A stretch of DNA of 64,000 nt, taken from assembly GCF_900090295.1 (NCBI RefSeq), contig NZ_LT607753.1, forward strand, positions 3,472,001 to 3,536,000, given 5' to 3'. The notes under the pieces were generated by a model, which worked only from the letters and a program-made list of their open reading frames with translations, did not search any database and was not told where the DNA came from. Positions 44,079 to 54,302 of the stretch are shown here, piece after piece (the stretch's first letter is position 1; each line of letters starts with the position of its first letter). Origin of the DNA: Micromonospora coxensis (GTDB taxonomy: Bacteria; Actinomycetota; Actinomycetes; Mycobacteriales; Micromonosporaceae). A program made the translations under genes and the position numbers.

Positions 44079-44663
44079 TCAGTCCGCCGGCCGGACGATG
44101 ATGCGCCGGTTCGGCTCGACGCCCTCGGACTCGCTCTCCACGCCGCTCATGGCGTTGACCACGTCGTGCACGCACTTGCGCTCGAAGGCGGACATCGGCT
44201 CCAGCCGGACCGGCTCGCCGTGCTCCTTGACCTTCTCCACCGCGTTCTTGGCCACTGCGGCGAGCTCCTTGCGCCGGGTGGCGCGGTAGCCGCCGACGTC
44301 CAGCAGCAGCCGGCTCGGGGTGCCGGTCTGCCGGAACACCGCCAGCCGGGCCAGTTCCTGGAGCGCCTCCAGGGTGGCGCCGCGCTGGCCGACCAGGTTC
44401 TGCAGCCGGCCACCGACCACCTCGACCACCGGACGGCCACCGGAGACCAGCTCGTCGATGTCACCGTCGTAGTCGAGGATGTCGAGCAGTCCCTCGATGT
44501 AGTCGGCGGCGATCTCGCTCTGCGCGAAGAGTTCGCTCTCGCTGGCCGCCTTCTTCGAGGTGCCCGCCCCGGTCTCCGCGGCGTCGCCCTCACCCGTGGC
44601 GGCGGTCGGCTCGTTCACCTCGTCCACGGACTGCTCCGCACTGGGGATGCTGGTCTCGGTCAC
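44079..44663 (-). CDS. jag: Jag/KhpB-type KH-R3H RNA-binding protein
   Basis: A 194-residue protein. The start GTG 44663 ([11 protein letters not shown]) follows GGAGATGAG; the frame continues upstream without conservation. After an acidic N-terminus, a KH domain spans about residues 55-125 ([22 protein letters not shown]), quoted for its GxxG loop VGQRGATLE. An R3H domain spans 125-190 ([19 protein letters not shown], then [15 protein letters not shown]). The protein is cytoplasmic and its gene sits next to yidC in most actinobacteria. Confidence 0.93.
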   Translation of the reverse strand: MTETSIPSAEQSVDEVNEPTAATGEGDAAETGAGTSKKAASESELFAQSEIAADYIEGLLDILDYDGDIDELVSGGRPVVEVVGGRLQNLVGQRGATLEALQELARLAVFRQTGTPSRLLLDVGGYRATRRKELAAVAKNAVEKVKEHGEPVRLEPMSAFERKCVHDVVNAMSGVESESEGVEPNRRIIVRPAD

Positions 44664-44840
44664 GGTCTCATCTCCGTACTCGCTCGGCCGGACCGTCGGG
44701 TCCGCTGGTTTCCCGGGGCGCCGGCGGGAGATGGCCGGTGCCCACGGGCACGTCTGTACGGGCAGTCTCGCCCGTGATCGCGCGGTGCGCGGCGGGTTCC
44801 GGCCCGGCGCCGGCCGTACGGCGGCTGCGCGGTACCGGAA

Positions 44841-44869
44841 GGCCGCCGTCGGGACGACCGACGGCGGCC
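44841..44869 (-). terminator. Hairpin between yidC and jag
   Basis: 12-base perfect arms 44841-44852 and 44858-44869 around a 5-base loop, nine bases beyond the yidC stop. It may be a terminator or attenuator, reducing read-through into jag and rsmG. Confidence 0.65.
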
Positions 44870-44877
44870 CGGGTGGG

Positions 44878-45870
44878 TCAGCCCTGCCGCTTGGCGGGCC
44901 GGCTCCCCTTCTTCGGGTTGGTCGGCTTGGCGCCCGGCTTCGGCCCGGCGACCTTCGGCGCGGCCGGCTTGGCCGGGGCCTGCGCGGCCGGCTTCTTGCG
45001 GTTGAGGAAGCCACCGGTCTTGGCCGGCTGCACCGGGTTGCGGGCGGCCGTGGCACCGGGCTTGGTGTTGGTCACCAGCGGCGGGAACTTGCGCAGCACC
45101 CACTGCTGCTGGGCCAGGGTGAACAGGTTGTTGGTGACCCAGTAGATGATCACACCGATCGGGAAGATCGCGCCGGAGATCAGCAGCGACAGCGGGATGC
45201 CGTAGAGCATGAGTCGCTGGATCATCCGCTGCTGCGGGTCCTCCGCCCAGCCGGTCTTGAGGATCATCTGGCGGCTGGTCAGGTAGGTGGTGCCCATCAT
45301 GACCAGGACCAGGATGCCGGCGATGACCTTGACGGTGGTGCCGTTGGCGCCGAGCCGGGAGAGTTCCTCGGCGGTGGAGCCGAACTTGCCGGCGATCGGG
45401 GCGGTGAAGATCGTGGCGCTGGAGGCGCTGTCGAACTGGCCGACCGTCCAGCCGTAGAGGGTCTTGCCGGCCTCGCTCTTGTCCGGGTTGAGCCGGCGCA
45501 GCACGTGGAAGAGGCCGAGGAAGACCGGGATCTGGAGGAACATCGGAAGGCAGCCCATGAGCGGGTTGGCCTTTTCCTTCCGATAGAGCTCCATCATCTC
45601 CTTCTGGAGCGTCTCCCGGTCACCCTTGTGCTTCTCCTGCAGCTCCTTGACCTTGGGCTGGAGCGCCTGCATCGCCCGCTGCGACTTGATCTGCTTGACG
45701 AAGACCGGGAACAGGATCACCCGGACGGTGACCACCAGGAAGACGATGGCCAGGATCCAGGCCCAGTTCGTACCGATGACCTCGCCGACCGGCACCCCGA
45801 TGGCGTCCCAGGCCGAGTGCCAGGTCAGCAGGATCCACGAGATCGCGAAGTAGATCCAGTCGAGACTCAA
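44878..45870 (-). CDS. yidC: Membrane protein insertase YidC
   Basis: A 330-residue Oxa1/YidC insertase starting at TTG 45870 with a GGAGCCTGAG site; the stop of yidD is three bases upstream. The core shows five membrane helices: WIYFAISWILLTWHSAWDA, WILAIVFLVVTVRVILFPV with the conserved Arg of the groove, NPLMGCLPMFLQIPVFLGL, GILVLVMMGTTYL and PIGVIIYWVTNNLFTL. The C-terminus is long and basic (NPKKGSRPAKRQG), suited to ribosome binding. It inserts small membrane proteins alone or with SecYEG. Confidence 0.96.
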   Translation of the reverse strand: MSLDWIYFAISWILLTWHSAWDAIGVPVGEVIGTNWAWILAIVFLVVTVRVILFPVFVKQIKSQRAMQALQPKVKELQEKHKGDRETLQKEMMELYRKEKANPLMGCLPMFLQIPVFLGLFHVLRRLNPDKSEAGKTLYGWTVGQFDSASSATIFTAPIAGKFGSTAEELSRLGANGTTVKVIAGILVLVMMGTTYLTSRQMILKTGWAEDPQQRMIQRLMLYGIPLSLLISGAIFPIGVIIYWVTNNLFTLAQQQWVLRKFPPLVTNTKPGATAARNPVQPAKTGGFLNRKKPAAQAPAKPAAPKVAGPKPGAKPTNPKKGSRPAKRQG

Positions 45871-45873
45871 TTC

Positions 45874-46161
45874 TCAGGCTCCAGTCAGGTCGGCACGGCG
45901 GCGGCCGCCCGGCTCCGGCACCGGGTCATGTCCACCTGGGTGGAAGGGCTGGCAGCGCAACAGCCGCAGGACCGTCAGGCCGGCTCCCCGGAGCGCGCCG
46001 TGGCGGGCCACCGCCTCCAGGGCGTACGCACTGCACGACGGGTAGAACCGACAGCGGGCCGGCAGCGCCGGGCTTATCCAACGACGGTACGCGATGATGG
46101 GGCCACTCAGCATTCGGGCACCCCAGGTCGTGGGCCGCGCGGCGGCGGGTCGGTCGCTCAC
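45874..46161 (-). CDS. yidD: Membrane protein insertion efficiency factor YidD
   Basis: A 95-residue protein if it starts at GTG 46161, whose first bases overlap the rnpA stop (GTGA), or 79 residues from ATG 46113 ([15 protein letters not shown]). The conserved core is [20 protein letters not shown], followed by [19 protein letters not shown]; the three Cys of the family are present. It is a small membrane-associated helper of YidC. The 4-base overlap with rnpA favours the longer form. Confidence 0.9.
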   Translation of the reverse strand: MSDRPAAARPTTWGARMLSGPIIAYRRWISPALPARCRFYPSCSAYALEAVARHGALRGAGLTVLRLLRCQPFHPGGHDPVPEPGGRRRADLTGA

Positions 46162-46571
46162 CGCGACCGCCGTCCCCGAGGCGCCCGCGCGGCGGCGACC
46201 GCCGCGTCCAGGTCGGCCCCGAGTCGTTGGTACGACGCCTCGGCCGCGGCGGGCAGCGCGCGTACCACCAGGGTGGTCCCCTCGGGCAACGTGGCGAGCC
46301 GCTCGCGGACCAGGTGCCGCAGCCGGCGCCGGACCTTGTTGCGGACCACGGCCGGGCCGACCGCCTTGGACACGACGAAGCCGGCGCGGGTCGTCACGGA
46401 GATCAACTCCGTGTCGTCGTCCCGCGCCGGCTCCGGCGAGGTTGTCGCGACGGGTTCGGTGGTCGGCAGACTCAGGTGTACGACGACGGCGCCACGGCCG
46501 GCCCGTCGGCCACCCCGGACCGCTGCGGCGAAGTCGGTGCTGCGCCGCAGTCGCTGTGCGGCCGCCAGCAC
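46158..46571 (-). CDS. rnpA: Ribonuclease P protein component
   Basis: A 137-residue basic protein, starting at GTG 46571 ([20 protein letters not shown]). The RNase P signature is [16 protein letters not shown] near residue 82. Compared with short homologues it has an inserted Pro/Thr/Asp-rich loop (residues about 40-60) before the conserved GFVVSKAVG. It binds the RNA subunit to process tRNA 5' ends. It lies 35 bases after rpmH, the usual order. Confidence 0.95.
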   Translation of the reverse strand: MLAAAQRLRRSTDFAAAVRGGRRAGRGAVVVHLSLPTTEPVATTSPEPARDDDTELISVTTRAGFVVSKAVGPAVVRNKVRRRLRHLVRERLATLPEGTTLVVRALPAAAEASYQRLGADLDAAVAAARAPRGRRSR

Positions 46572-46606
46572 GACTGCCCACGTCCCCCGGATCGGGCCCG
46601 GTCGGC

Positions 46607-46744
46607 TCAGGCCGACAGGCGGGCGCGACCCTTGGCGCGGCGGGTCGAGATGATGGCGCGGCCGGCACGGGTGCGCATGCGCAGCCGGAAGCCGTGGGTC
46701 TTCGCGCGCCGGCGGTTGTTCGGCTGGTAGGTGCGCTTGCTCAC
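46607..46744 (-). CDS. rpmH: 50S ribosomal protein L34
   Basis: A 45-residue L34 starting at GTG 46744 ([20 protein letters not shown]). The whole length is conserved, with the R-rich [16 protein letters not shown] end. It is transcribed divergently from dnaA and is the first gene of the rpmH-rnpA-yidD-yidC run. Confidence 0.97.
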   Translation of the reverse strand: MSKRTYQPNNRRRAKTHGFRLRMRTRAGRAIISTRRAKGRARLSA

Positions 46745-47380
46745 GTCAGGCTCTCCGTTTTCGTACGTCCACGGCGCGGGATCGCCGGGGTCGTGTGGTG
46801 GTCCAGGCCACCTCGGCGGTGGCCCCCGATCGGTGCTGCCCGGCGACGCGGGACCTCGACGGTGCGGGGATCCGACCGCGGACAGCAAGCACCCATCACC
46901 CTAGCAGAGGGCGACAGAGCAGCCGCTCCAGCCTACGCAGGGGGGCAATGACCGTCAAACACCCCACTCAGGGCCAGGAGCAGGGCGGGAAGGCGACCGA
47001 ACCGGCGCTTTTCACTGATGCCGACAACCGGCGCCGGGCGGCGGCGGTTGATGGTCGCCCTTCGTCGCTGTTACCGTGCCCGATTGCGGTCATCGTCGGG
47101 TCCGGGTCGTCGCCGACGGGCAAGACCGGACAAGGCAGTGAATCGTTCGGCACGGTGAACCCGCTTCAACGCCCTCGAGGACATGGGGGCCACGGTCCGG
47201 CCCGCGTCCGGCGGACGGCACAATCGGTCGGTACACACAGGCTGTGGATAACTTGTGGATGCCGGTCGGTGATCCGCCCGGTGGAGTGCGGAACCACCCG
47301 CTCGAACGCGGTGGCGGGCCCGGAACGGTCGACTGGACCACAGCGGCGGCCGGGAGCAGAGGCGAGGGGGTGGCACGACG
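46745..47380. promoter_or_regulatory. rpmH-dnaA divergent regulatory region
   Basis: 636 bases without a gene. For rpmH, an extended -10 TGCTAGGGT on the minus strand (TAGGGT at 46903-46898) is the best promoter candidate. For dnaA, two DnaA boxes lie about 120 bases before the start: TGTGGATAA 47243-47251 and TGTGGATGC 47255-47263 (approximate), suggesting autoregulation by DnaA. Nothing else is recognised. Confidence 0.6.
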
Positions 47381-49198
47381 GTGGCCGGTACGACCGACCT
47401 TGCCGCGGTGTGGACCGCGGCGACGGACGAACTCGCCGACGAGATCATCTCCGCGCAGCAGCGCGCGTACCTGCGGCTCACCCGGCTGCGGGCGATCGTC
47501 GAGGACACCGCGCTGCTCTCCGTCCCGGACGCCTTCACCCGGGACGTGATCGAGTCCCGGCTGCGCCCGGCGATCACCGAGGCGCTGACCCGGCGACTGG
47601 GCCGGCCGATCCAGGTCGCGGTGACGGTACGGGTCGCCGAGGACGCCGCCGGCCGTCCCGCCGGCACCGTCTACCGCAGCGCGCCCGAGATCGAGCCCGA
47701 GGCTCCCGGGGACGACTTCGCCGCCGGACGGCAGCCCGCCTTCCCCGAGTCGCAGGGCACCTTCGTCGAGCCCGCCTACCCGGGGCAGGGCTATCCGGAG
47801 GAGCCGTACGGCGAGCGGCCGGCGCAGCCCGAGCCGTCGGTCGGGCCGGCGCACCAGGACGGACACCGTCCGGCGGGCCGGATCCCGGCGAGTCGGGACG
47901 GCGGCCAGGACACCCTCTTCGGCGCCGCCTTCGCCGAGCCGATGCGGGTGAGTCGCCCCACACCGGAGCGGCGCGGCTTCGAGGAGCGGTCCGCCCCGGA
48001 CGGGCCGGGCGTCGACGGGCGCGGCTTCGAGCCGGCGTACCGCGGCGAGGCCCGCCCGCCCCGCGAGCTTCCCCGCGACGGGGGCACGGACAGCGGCCCC
48101 GGTCGGACCGGCGTCGACCGCCGCCCGGGTGGCGGGGTCGACCGGCGACCCGGCGGCGCGGAGAGCGGCGGCAACCGGCTCAACCCGAAGTACATGTTCG
48201 AGACGTTCGTCATCGGCTCGTCCAACCGGTTCGCGCACGCGGCGAGCGTCGCGGTGGCCGAGTCGCCGGCGAAGGCGTACAACCCGCTGTTCATCTACGG
48301 CAGCTCCGGGCTGGGCAAGACCCACCTGCTGCACGCCATCGGGCACTACGCCACCACGTTGGGCAACGCCCGCTCGGTCCGGTACGTCTCGACCGAGGAG
48401 TTCACCAACGACTTCATCAACTCGCTGCGCGACGACAAGACCAGTGCGTTCCAGCGCCGCTACCGCGACGTCGACATCCTCCTGATCGACGACATCCAGT
48501 TCCTGGAGAACCGCGAGCGGACGCAGGAGGAGTTCTTCCACACCTTCAACACCCTGCACAACGCCAACAAGCAGATCGTGATCACGTCCGACCGCTCGCC
48601 GAAGCAGCTGGCGACGCTGGAGGACCGGCTGCGGACCCGGTTCGAGTGGGGCCTGCTGGCCGACATCCAGCCGCCGGACCTGGAGACCCGGATCGCGATC
48701 CTGCAGAAGAAGGCGGCCCAGGAGCGACTCTTCGCCCCGCCGGACGTGCTGGAGTTCATCGCCTCCCGGGTGTCGAACTCGATCCGGGAACTGGAGGGGG
48801 CGCTGATCCGCGTCACCGCGTTCGCCAGCCTGACCCGCTCCAACGTCGAGCTGTCGCTGGCCGAGGAGGTGCTGCGGGACTTCATCCCGGACGGCGCCGG
48901 GCCGGAGATCACCGCCGACCAGATCATGGTCTCCACCGCCGACTACTTCGGCGTCAGCCTGGAGGACCTGCGCGGCCACTCCCGCTCCCGGGTACTGGTC
49001 AACGCCCGCCAGGTCGCCATGTACCTGTGTCGGGAGCTGACCGACCTGTCGCTGCCCCGGATCGGGCAGGCGTTCGGCGGTCGGGACCACACCACGGTGA
49101 TGCACGCCGACCGCAAGATCCGTCAGCAGATGGCCGAGCGCCGCTCGCTGTACAACCAGATCGCCGAGCTGACCAACCGGATCAAGCAGAACACCTGA
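47381..49198 (+). CDS. dnaA: Chromosomal replication initiator DnaA
   Basis: A 605-residue initiator starting at GTG 47381 behind GAGGGGG. Domain I is residues 1-90. Domain II is an unusually long acidic/Pro/Gly-rich linker (about 90-265). Domain III has Walker [19 protein letters not shown] near 305, Walker [14 protein letters not shown] near 368 and the sensor segments [18 protein letters not shown]. Domain IV carries the DnaA signature [20 protein letters not shown] near 565. It binds the boxes in oriC downstream and probably the boxes found elsewhere in the window. Confidence 0.98.
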   Translation: MAGTTDLAAVWTAATDELADEIISAQQRAYLRLTRLRAIVEDTALLSVPDAFTRDVIESRLRPAITEALTRRLGRPIQVAVTVRVAEDAAGRPAGTVYRSAPEIEPEAPGDDFAAGRQPAFPESQGTFVEPAYPGQGYPEEPYGERPAQPEPSVGPAHQDGHRPAGRIPASRDGGQDTLFGAAFAEPMRVSRPTPERRGFEERSAPDGPGVDGRGFEPAYRGEARPPRELPRDGGTDSGPGRTGVDRRPGGGVDRRPGGAESGGNRLNPKYMFETFVIGSSNRFAHAASVAVAESPAKAYNPLFIYGSSGLGKTHLLHAIGHYATTLGNARSVRYVSTEEFTNDFINSLRDDKTSAFQRRYRDVDILLIDDIQFLENRERTQEEFFHTFNTLHNANKQIVITSDRSPKQLATLEDRLRTRFEWGLLADIQPPDLETRIAILQKKAAQERLFAPPDVLEFIASRVSNSIRELEGALIRVTAFASLTRSNVELSLAEEVLRDFIPDGAGPEITADQIMVSTADYFGVSLEDLRGHSRSRVLVNARQVAMYLCRELTDLSLPRIGQAFGGRDHTTVMHADRKIRQQMAERRSLYNQIAELTNRIKQNT

Positions 49199-49278
49199 GC
49201 CGGCTTCCGGTCCGCCGCCGCGCGTCGGACGCGGCGCACCGGAACCGTCGTGGCGTACGTCACGCCCATCCCACCCGC

Positions 49279-49310
49279 AGCGCCCGGCCGAGCCACACCG
49301 GCCGGGCGCT
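49279..49310 (+). terminator. Terminator after dnaA
   Basis: 12-base perfect arms AGCGCCCGGCCG (49279-49290) and CGGCCGGGCGCT (49299-49310) with an 8-base loop, 80 bases beyond the dnaA stop. Confidence 0.8.
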
Positions 49311-49369
49311 CTGTCGTCCCTGTGCGCGATTGCGACTCGACCCTCGACCGGGTCGAGGGCCCAGGATCG

Positions 49370-49860
49370 GTGTCGTGTTCGTCCACAGGTCTGCCCGGTT
49401 GTCCACACCCCCTGTTCCACAGGCGGTGGAAAACCACGCTCCGTCCCGGCCCGGTTACCCACAGACTGTGGACAAACCCTGGGGACGACGTTGTGGACGC
49501 CTGTGCACGACGGCGTCGTCGTCCACCGACGACGGTCGACCTGTGGGCGGCCTGTTGAAGGTTCTGGGGACAACCTCGGCCGGAGCCGCCGGCGGTGTCC
49601 ACAGCACTGGGGAGAAACCCGGTGGATTACCGGTGGACAACCGGTGGACAACCGTGGACAACTCCGGGGAACGCGCGACCTGTGGATCCACACCCGGGTT
49701 TACCCCCGGGTCATCCACAGCCAAACCACCGGTGGATAACCTGTCTGAGCTGCGCAGACGCGGGTTCTCCACAGTTTGCACAGGTGCGATGAAGACGATG
49801 AGTTATCTCTTCAAAAGAATCAAAAACCAATCATCACCGTTGGACTTCCTGTGGATCGGG
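49370..49860. other. oriC: Origin of replication oriC
   Basis: The dnaA-dnaN gap (829 bases) holds about 19 DnaA-box-like sites in both orientations. The best are TTGTCCACA 49399-49407 and TGTGGACAA 49467-49475 (perfect). Others include TCGTCCACA 49379, TGTTCCACA 49413, TTACCCACA 49455, TGTGGACGC 49492, TCGTCCACC 49518, TGGGGACAA 49565, GTGTCCACA 49595, GGTGGATTA 49621, GGTGGACAA 49632 and 49643, CGTGGACAA 49653, TGTGGATCC 49681 (inside the palindrome TGTGGATCCACA), TCATCCACA 49711, GGTGGATAA 49731, TTCTCCACA 49765 and TGTGGATCG 49850. An AT-rich stretch at 49797-49845 is the likely unwinding element. Position between dnaA and dnaN is the actinobacterial norm. Confidence 0.95.
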
Positions 49861-50027
49861 CCGGAACGCCGCCGTCGGCGGTCGCCCCGGCACCTGGATC
49901 CACGGGGTCGGGCGCACAGCCGATGCCCACGCGCCCTAAGGTGCGATGGGTACCCGCACGGTCGGGCGGGACGGTGGGCAGCGGTCGGCATGAGAGAGTT
50001 GTCGCTGACGTCGACGCGGAGGCATTG

Positions 50028-51161
50028 ATGAAGTTCCGAGTGGAGCGCGACGCGCTCGCCGAAGCGGTGGCGTGGACCGCCAAGAGCCTGCCCAACCGGC
50101 CGTCCGTACCGGTGCTCGCCGGGGTGATGCTCCGGGTCACCGACGGCAACCTGCAGGTCTCCGGCTTCGACTACGAGGTCTCCAGCCAGGTGACCGTCGA
50201 GGTGCAGGGGGACGCCGACGGCGCCGCCCTCGTCTCCGGCCGCCTGCTCGCCGAGATCACCAAGGCGCTGCCGGCCAAGCCGGTGGACATCGCCGCGGTC
50301 GGCGCCCATCTGGAGCTGGTCTGTGGCAGCGCGCGGTTCACCCTGCCCACCATGCCGGTGGAGGACTACCCGACCCTGCCGGAGATGCCGGAGAGCACCG
50401 GCACCGTCGACGCGGCCGCCTTCGCCGCCGCCGTCGCCCAGGTCGCCGTGGCGGCCGGCCGGGACGAGACGCTGCCGATGATGACCGGCGTACGGATCGA
50501 ACTCTCCGGCGGCACGCTGGCCATGCTCGCCACCGACCGCTACCGGCTCGCCCTGCGCGAGATGGAGTGGAACCCGGACGACCCGGAGATCAGCATCAAC
50601 GCGCTCGTGCCGGCGCGCACCCTGCACGACACCGCCAAGGCGCTCGGCCCGCTCGGCGGCCAGGTCGTCATGGCGCTCTCCCAGGGCTCCGCCGGTGAGG
50701 GCATGATCGGTTTCGCGGGCGGCACCCGGCGTACCACCAGCCGGCTGCTCGACGGGGCGAACTACCCGCCGGTGCGCTCGCTCTTCCCGGCCACCCACAA
50801 CGCCGAGGCCCGGGTGCCGGTCAGCACGCTCATCGAGGTCGTCAAGCGCGTCGCGCTGGTCGCCGAGCGGACCACCCCGGTGCTGCTGAGCTTCAGCTCC
50901 GACGGGCTGGTGGTCGAGGCCGGCGGCACCGAGGAGGCGCGGGCCAGCGAGGCGATGGAGGCCACCTTCACCGGTGAGCCGCTGACCATCGGCTTCAACC
51001 CGCAGTACCTGATCGACGGCCTGGCCAACCTCGGCGCCCAGTTCGCGCAGCTGGCGTTCGTCGACGCCTTCAAGCCCGCGGTGATTTCCCCCGCCGGCGA
51101 GGATGGCGAGGTCGTCCCGGGGTACCGGTACCTCATCATGCCGATCCGCGTCTCCCGCTGA
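50028..51161 (+). CDS. dnaN: DNA polymerase III sliding clamp (beta subunit)
   Basis: A 377-residue clamp starting at ATG 50028 (MKFRVERDALAEAVAWTAKS), preceded by GCGGAGG; the upstream open frame runs through oriC and is not coding. Three clamp domains are evident, with conserved VLAGVMLRV near 25, TLPMMTGVRIELSGG near 150, LATDRYRLALREMEW near 170 and the C-terminal hydrophobic YRYLIMPIRVSR. It forms the ring tethering polymerase to DNA. It is followed 40 bases later by gnd. Confidence 0.98.
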   Translation: MKFRVERDALAEAVAWTAKSLPNRPSVPVLAGVMLRVTDGNLQVSGFDYEVSSQVTVEVQGDADGAALVSGRLLAEITKALPAKPVDIAAVGAHLELVCGSARFTLPTMPVEDYPTLPEMPESTGTVDAAAFAAAVAQVAVAAGRDETLPMMTGVRIELSGGTLAMLATDRYRLALREMEWNPDDPEISINALVPARTLHDTAKALGPLGGQVVMALSQGSAGEGMIGFAGGTRRTTSRLLDGANYPPVRSLFPATHNAEARVPVSTLIEVVKRVALVAERTTPVLLSFSSDGLVVEAGGTEEARASEAMEATFTGEPLTIGFNPQYLIDGLANLGAQFAQLAFVDAFKPAVISPAGEDGEVVPGYRYLIMPIRVSR

Positions 51162-51201
51162 TCGCAGCCCCGCACGACCACACGCACGGAGGTAGGAGCA
51201 G

Positions 51202-52074
51202 ATGCAGCTCGGCCTGGTAGGACTCGGCCGGATGGGCGGCAACATGCGCGAGCGGTTGCGCGCCGCCGGGCACGAGGTGGTCGGCTTCGACCGCAACGCG
51301 GAGCTGAGCGACGTCGCCGGCCTCGCCGAGCTGGCCGGGAAGCTGGAGTCGCCGCGCGCCGTCTGGGTGATGGTCCCGGCCGGGGTCACCGACGCCACCA
51401 TCGACGAGCTCGCCGGCGTGCTGGGCGAGGGCGACATCATCATCGACGGCGGCAACTCGCGGTTCAGCGACGACGCCCCGCGCGCCGAGCGCCTCGCCGA
51501 GCAGGGCATCGGCTACGTCGACGTGGGCGTCTCCGGCGGCGTCTGGGGCAAGCAGAACGGGTACGGCCTGATGGTCGGCGGCGCGCAGGAGCACGTCGAC
51601 CGGCTCATGCCGATCTTCGAGGCGCTCAAGCCGGCGGGCGAGTTCGGCTTCGTGCACGCCGGCCCGGTCGGCGCCGGCCACTACGCCAAGATGGTGCACA
51701 ACGGCATCGAGTACGGCCTGATGCACGCCTATGCCGAGGGCTTCGAGCTGCTCTCCAAGTCGGAGATCGTCACCAACGTGCCGGGCGTCTTCAAGTCCTG
51801 GCGCGAGGGCACCGTGGTCCGCTCCTGGCTGCTCGACCTGCTCGACCGCGCGCTCGACGAGGACCCGGAGCTGGCCGAGCTGAGCGGCTACACCGAGGAC
51901 ACCGGCGAGGGCCGCTGGACGGTCGACGAGGCGGTCCGGCTTGCCGTGCCGTTGAACGTCATCACCGCCTCGCTCTTCGCCCGGTTCGCCTCGCGGCAGG
52001 ACGACTCGCCCGCGATGAAGGCCGTCGCCGCGCTGCGCCAGCAGTTCGGCGGGCACGCCGTGCGTAAGCGCTGA
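51202..52074 (+). CDS. gnd: 6-phosphogluconate dehydrogenase, short NAD-type
   Basis: A 290-residue enzyme starting at ATG 51202 behind GGAGGTAGGAG. It has the N-terminal Rossmann motif [12 protein letters not shown], the substrate motif [14 protein letters not shown] near 78 and [20 protein letters not shown] near 100-118 (here read in parts), and the catalytic [19 protein letters not shown] with Lys and Asn near 160. The length of about 300 residues is typical of the decarboxylating NAD-dependent form. Its insertion between dnaN and recF is shared with Streptomyces and mycobacteria. Confidence 0.94.
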   Translation: MQLGLVGLGRMGGNMRERLRAAGHEVVGFDRNAELSDVAGLAELAGKLESPRAVWVMVPAGVTDATIDELAGVLGEGDIIIDGGNSRFSDDAPRAERLAEQGIGYVDVGVSGGVWGKQNGYGLMVGGAQEHVDRLMPIFEALKPAGEFGFVHAGPVGAGHYAKMVHNGIEYGLMHAYAEGFELLSKSEIVTNVPGVFKSWREGTVVRSWLLDLLDRALDEDPELAELSGYTEDTGEGRWTVDEAVRLAVPLNVITASLFARFASRQDDSPAMKAVAALRQQFGGHAVRKR

Positions 52075-52090
52075 GCGGTATCCACAGCCT

Positions 52091-53224
52091 GTGTACGTCC
52101 GCCGGCTCGAACTGGTCGACTTCCGCTCGTACGAGCGGGTCGGCGTCGACCTGGAGCCGGGGCCGAACGTCCTGACCGGCGCCAACGGCGTCGGCAAGAC
52201 GAACCTGGTCGAGGCGCTCGGCTACCTGGCGACCCTGGACTCGCACCGGGTCGCCACGGACGCCCCGCTGGTCCGGATGGGCGCCGGCTCGGCGGTGATC
52301 CGTTGCGCGGTGGTGCACGACGGCCGGGAACTGCTGATCGAGCTGGAGATCGTCCCGGGCAAGGCCAACCGGGCCCGGCTGGGACGCTCACCGGCCCGCC
52401 GGGCCCGGGACGTGGTCGGCGCGCTGCGGCTGGTGCTCTTCGCCCCGGAGGACCTGGAACTGGTCCGGGGCGACCCGGCCGAGCGCCGCCGCTACCTGGA
52501 CGACCTGCTGGTGCTCCGGCAGCCCCGGTACGCCGGGGTGCGCGCCGACTACGACCGGGTGGTCAAGCAGCGCAACGCTCTGCTCCGGACGGCGTACCTG
52601 GCCCGCAAGACGGGCGGGTCGCGGGGCGGGGACCTGTCGACCCTGGCCGTCTGGGACACCCACCTGGCGCGGCACGGCGCGGAGCTGCTGGCCGGCCGGT
52701 TGGAGCTGGTCGCCGCGCTGGCCCCGCACGTGGCCAAGGCGTACGACGCGGTGGCGGCCGGCAAGGGCGCGGCGGGGATCGCGTACCGGCCGTCGGTGGA
52801 GCTGACCGAGCCGACCACCGACCGGGCGGTGCTCGCCGAGGCGCTGACCGCCGCGCTGGCGGAGTCCCGGTCGGCCGAGATCGAGCGGGGCACCACGCTG
52901 GTCGGCCCGCACCGCGACGAGTTGAGTCTCACCCTCGGGCCGCTGCCCGCCAAGGGGTACGCCAGCCACGGCGAGTCCTGGTCGTACGCGCTGGCCCTGC
53001 GACTGGCCGGGTACGACCTGCTGCGCGCCGACGGCATCGAGCCGGTGTTGGTGCTCGACGACGTCTTCGCCGAGCTGGACGCCGGTCGGCGGGAGCGGCT
53101 GGCGGAGCTGGTGGGCGGGGCCGGTCAGCTCCTGGTCACCTGCGCCGTCGACGACGACGTGCCGGCGGCCCTGCGCGGGGCCCGGTACGCGGTGGGCGAG
53201 GGGACGGTACGCCGTGTCGACTGA
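52091..53224 (+). CDS. recF: DNA replication and repair protein RecF
   Basis: A 377-residue SMC-like ATPase starting at GTG 52091 ([20 protein letters not shown]). Walker A is [15 protein letters not shown] near 30; the ABC signature and Walker B lie near the end ([39 protein letters not shown]). It helps load RecA at gaps. A DnaA-like GTATCCACA sits just before the start (52078-52086). The dciA start overlaps its last 11 bases. Confidence 0.96.
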   Translation: MYVRRLELVDFRSYERVGVDLEPGPNVLTGANGVGKTNLVEALGYLATLDSHRVATDAPLVRMGAGSAVIRCAVVHDGRELLIELEIVPGKANRARLGRSPARRARDVVGALRLVLFAPEDLELVRGDPAERRRYLDDLLVLRQPRYAGVRADYDRVVKQRNALLRTAYLARKTGGSRGGDLSTLAVWDTHLARHGAELLAGRLELVAALAPHVAKAYDAVAAGKGAAGIAYRPSVELTEPTTDRAVLAEALTAALAESRSAEIERGTTLVGPHRDELSLTLGPLPAKGYASHGESWSYALALRLAGYDLLRADGIEPVLVLDDVFAELDAGRRERLAELVGGAGQLLVTCAVDDDVPAALRGARYAVGEGTVRRVD

Positions 53225-53972
53225 ACCGGGGCGCGACAGCGCGGGGGACACACCGGCCCGCCGGACCGGTCGAGCGGGTGCCGAGGGCGGCGCACCTGCC
53301 GGCGCGGCGGATTCGGGCCGCGTGGCCGGGGGTGGCCGGCGCGGTGCGCGTACTTCCGGGGGAGCCGGCGGCGGCGACCGGGCCGGCGCGGCGCGACCGG
53401 CCGAGGGTGGCGCGGACGCCGCGCGGGACGCCACGGCCGGGCCGGTGGGCGACGGACCGGCCGCGGGTGAGGCGTCGGGGCCGCAGCTCGCGCGGGCGGT
53501 GCTGGACGCGGCGAGGTCGCGCCGGGAGGCCGCCGCGAAGACCCGCCGCCGCAGCGCCGTCTCCGGTGACGGCGGCGAGCGGCGGCTGCGCGGCTACTCC
53601 GGACCCGGCCCGGACCCGCGTGACCCGCAGCCGCTCGGCGTGGTGCTGGAGCGGCTGATGAAGGCGCGCGGCTGGCAGCAGCCGGCCGCCGAGGCGACCG
53701 TCTTCGGCGCCTGGGAAAAGGTCGTCGGGTCGGAGATCGCCCAGCACAGCCGCCCGGTCAAGCTGGAGGACGGCGAGCTGACCGTGGAGGCCCGCTCCAC
53801 GGCGTGGGCCACCCAGCTGCGGCTGCTCGCCGGTTCGCTGCTCAAGCGGATCGCCGGCGAGGTGGGCCACAACGTGGTGCGCAAGCTGCACATCCACGGT
53901 CCGGCCGCGCCGAGCTGGTCGCGGGGACCCCGCCGGGTACGCGGCCGCGGCCCCCGCGACACCTACGGCTGA
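53214..53972 (+). CDS. dciA: DciA-type (DUF721) helicase-loading protein
   Basis: A 252-residue protein starting at GTG 53214, overlapping recF. Residues 1-135 are low complexity (Gly/Ala/Arg/Asp). The conserved DUF721 domain is about 140-235: [40 protein letters not shown], then [20 protein letters not shown]. DciA proteins replace DnaC-type loaders in most bacteria and act with DnaB. The position recF-dciA-gyrB is the standard actinobacterial one. Confidence 0.9.
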   Translation: MSTEPGRDSAGDTPARRTGRAGAEGGAPAGAADSGRVAGGGRRGARTSGGAGGGDRAGAARPAEGGADAARDATAGPVGDGPAAGEASGPQLARAVLDAARSRREAAAKTRRRSAVSGDGGERRLRGYSGPGPDPRDPQPLGVVLERLMKARGWQQPAAEATVFGAWEKVVGSEIAQHSRPVKLEDGELTVEARSTAWATQLRLLAGSLLKRIAGEVGHNVVRKLHIHGPAAPSWSRGPRRVRGRGPRDTYG

Positions 53973-53975
53973 CGG

Positions 53976-54203
53976 TCAGCGAGCGGCGCGTCGGGCCTCC
54001 CGTTCGGCCCGCTTGCGCTCCCGCTGCTCGCGGCTCCACTGCTTGCGCCGTTCCAGGTCCTGCTTCCACGCCTCGCGGGCCTGACGCGAGCCGCCCTGTA
54101 CCGCTCCCGTCGCCTGCGAAGGGCCAGCGAGGTTACGGAACACCCAGTCCATGAGCCGACCCCCCTTGCCCGCCGCGTCACCGATCTGCTCCTCGCCGCT
54201 CAT
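53976..54203 (-). CDS. Small highly charged protein of unknown function
   Basis: A 75-residue protein starting at ATG 54203 (MSGEEQIGDAAGKGG); an internal ATG gives MDWVFRNLAGPSQA. The C-terminal half is an Arg/Glu/Lys-rich helix (KQDLERRKQWSREQRERKRA). It is convergent with dciA (three bases between stops) and divergent from the MarR gene, with which it shares a short promoter region. No family recognised. Confidence 0.5.
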   Translation of the reverse strand: MSGEEQIGDAAGKGGRLMDWVFRNLAGPSQATGAVQGGSRQAREAWKQDLERRKQWSREQRERKRAEREARRAAR

Positions 54204-54237
54204 CCGCCTGGCCCTTCCGTGACTCACCCAGCCACAC

Positions 54238-54277
54238 TTGGTGTGCAAACGATTGGTACACCAACTGTCGGTAGAAT
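54238..54277 (+). promoter_or_regulatory. Inverted repeat and -10 element upstream of the MarR gene
   Basis: TTGGTGT (54238-54244) and ACACCAA (54258-54264) form 7-base arms with a 13-base spacer. TAGAAT at 54272-54277 is a good -10. The arms lie where a MarR dimer would block the promoter. Confidence 0.55.
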
Positions 54278-54302
54278 CGCAACGAGCACAAGGAGGCGGG
54301 GC

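Noticed and set aside
49776..50027. Upstream extension of DnaN from 49776
   Set aside because: It lies over the oriC AT-rich stretch and boxes; the clamp proteins start at MKFRVER behind a good ribosome site.
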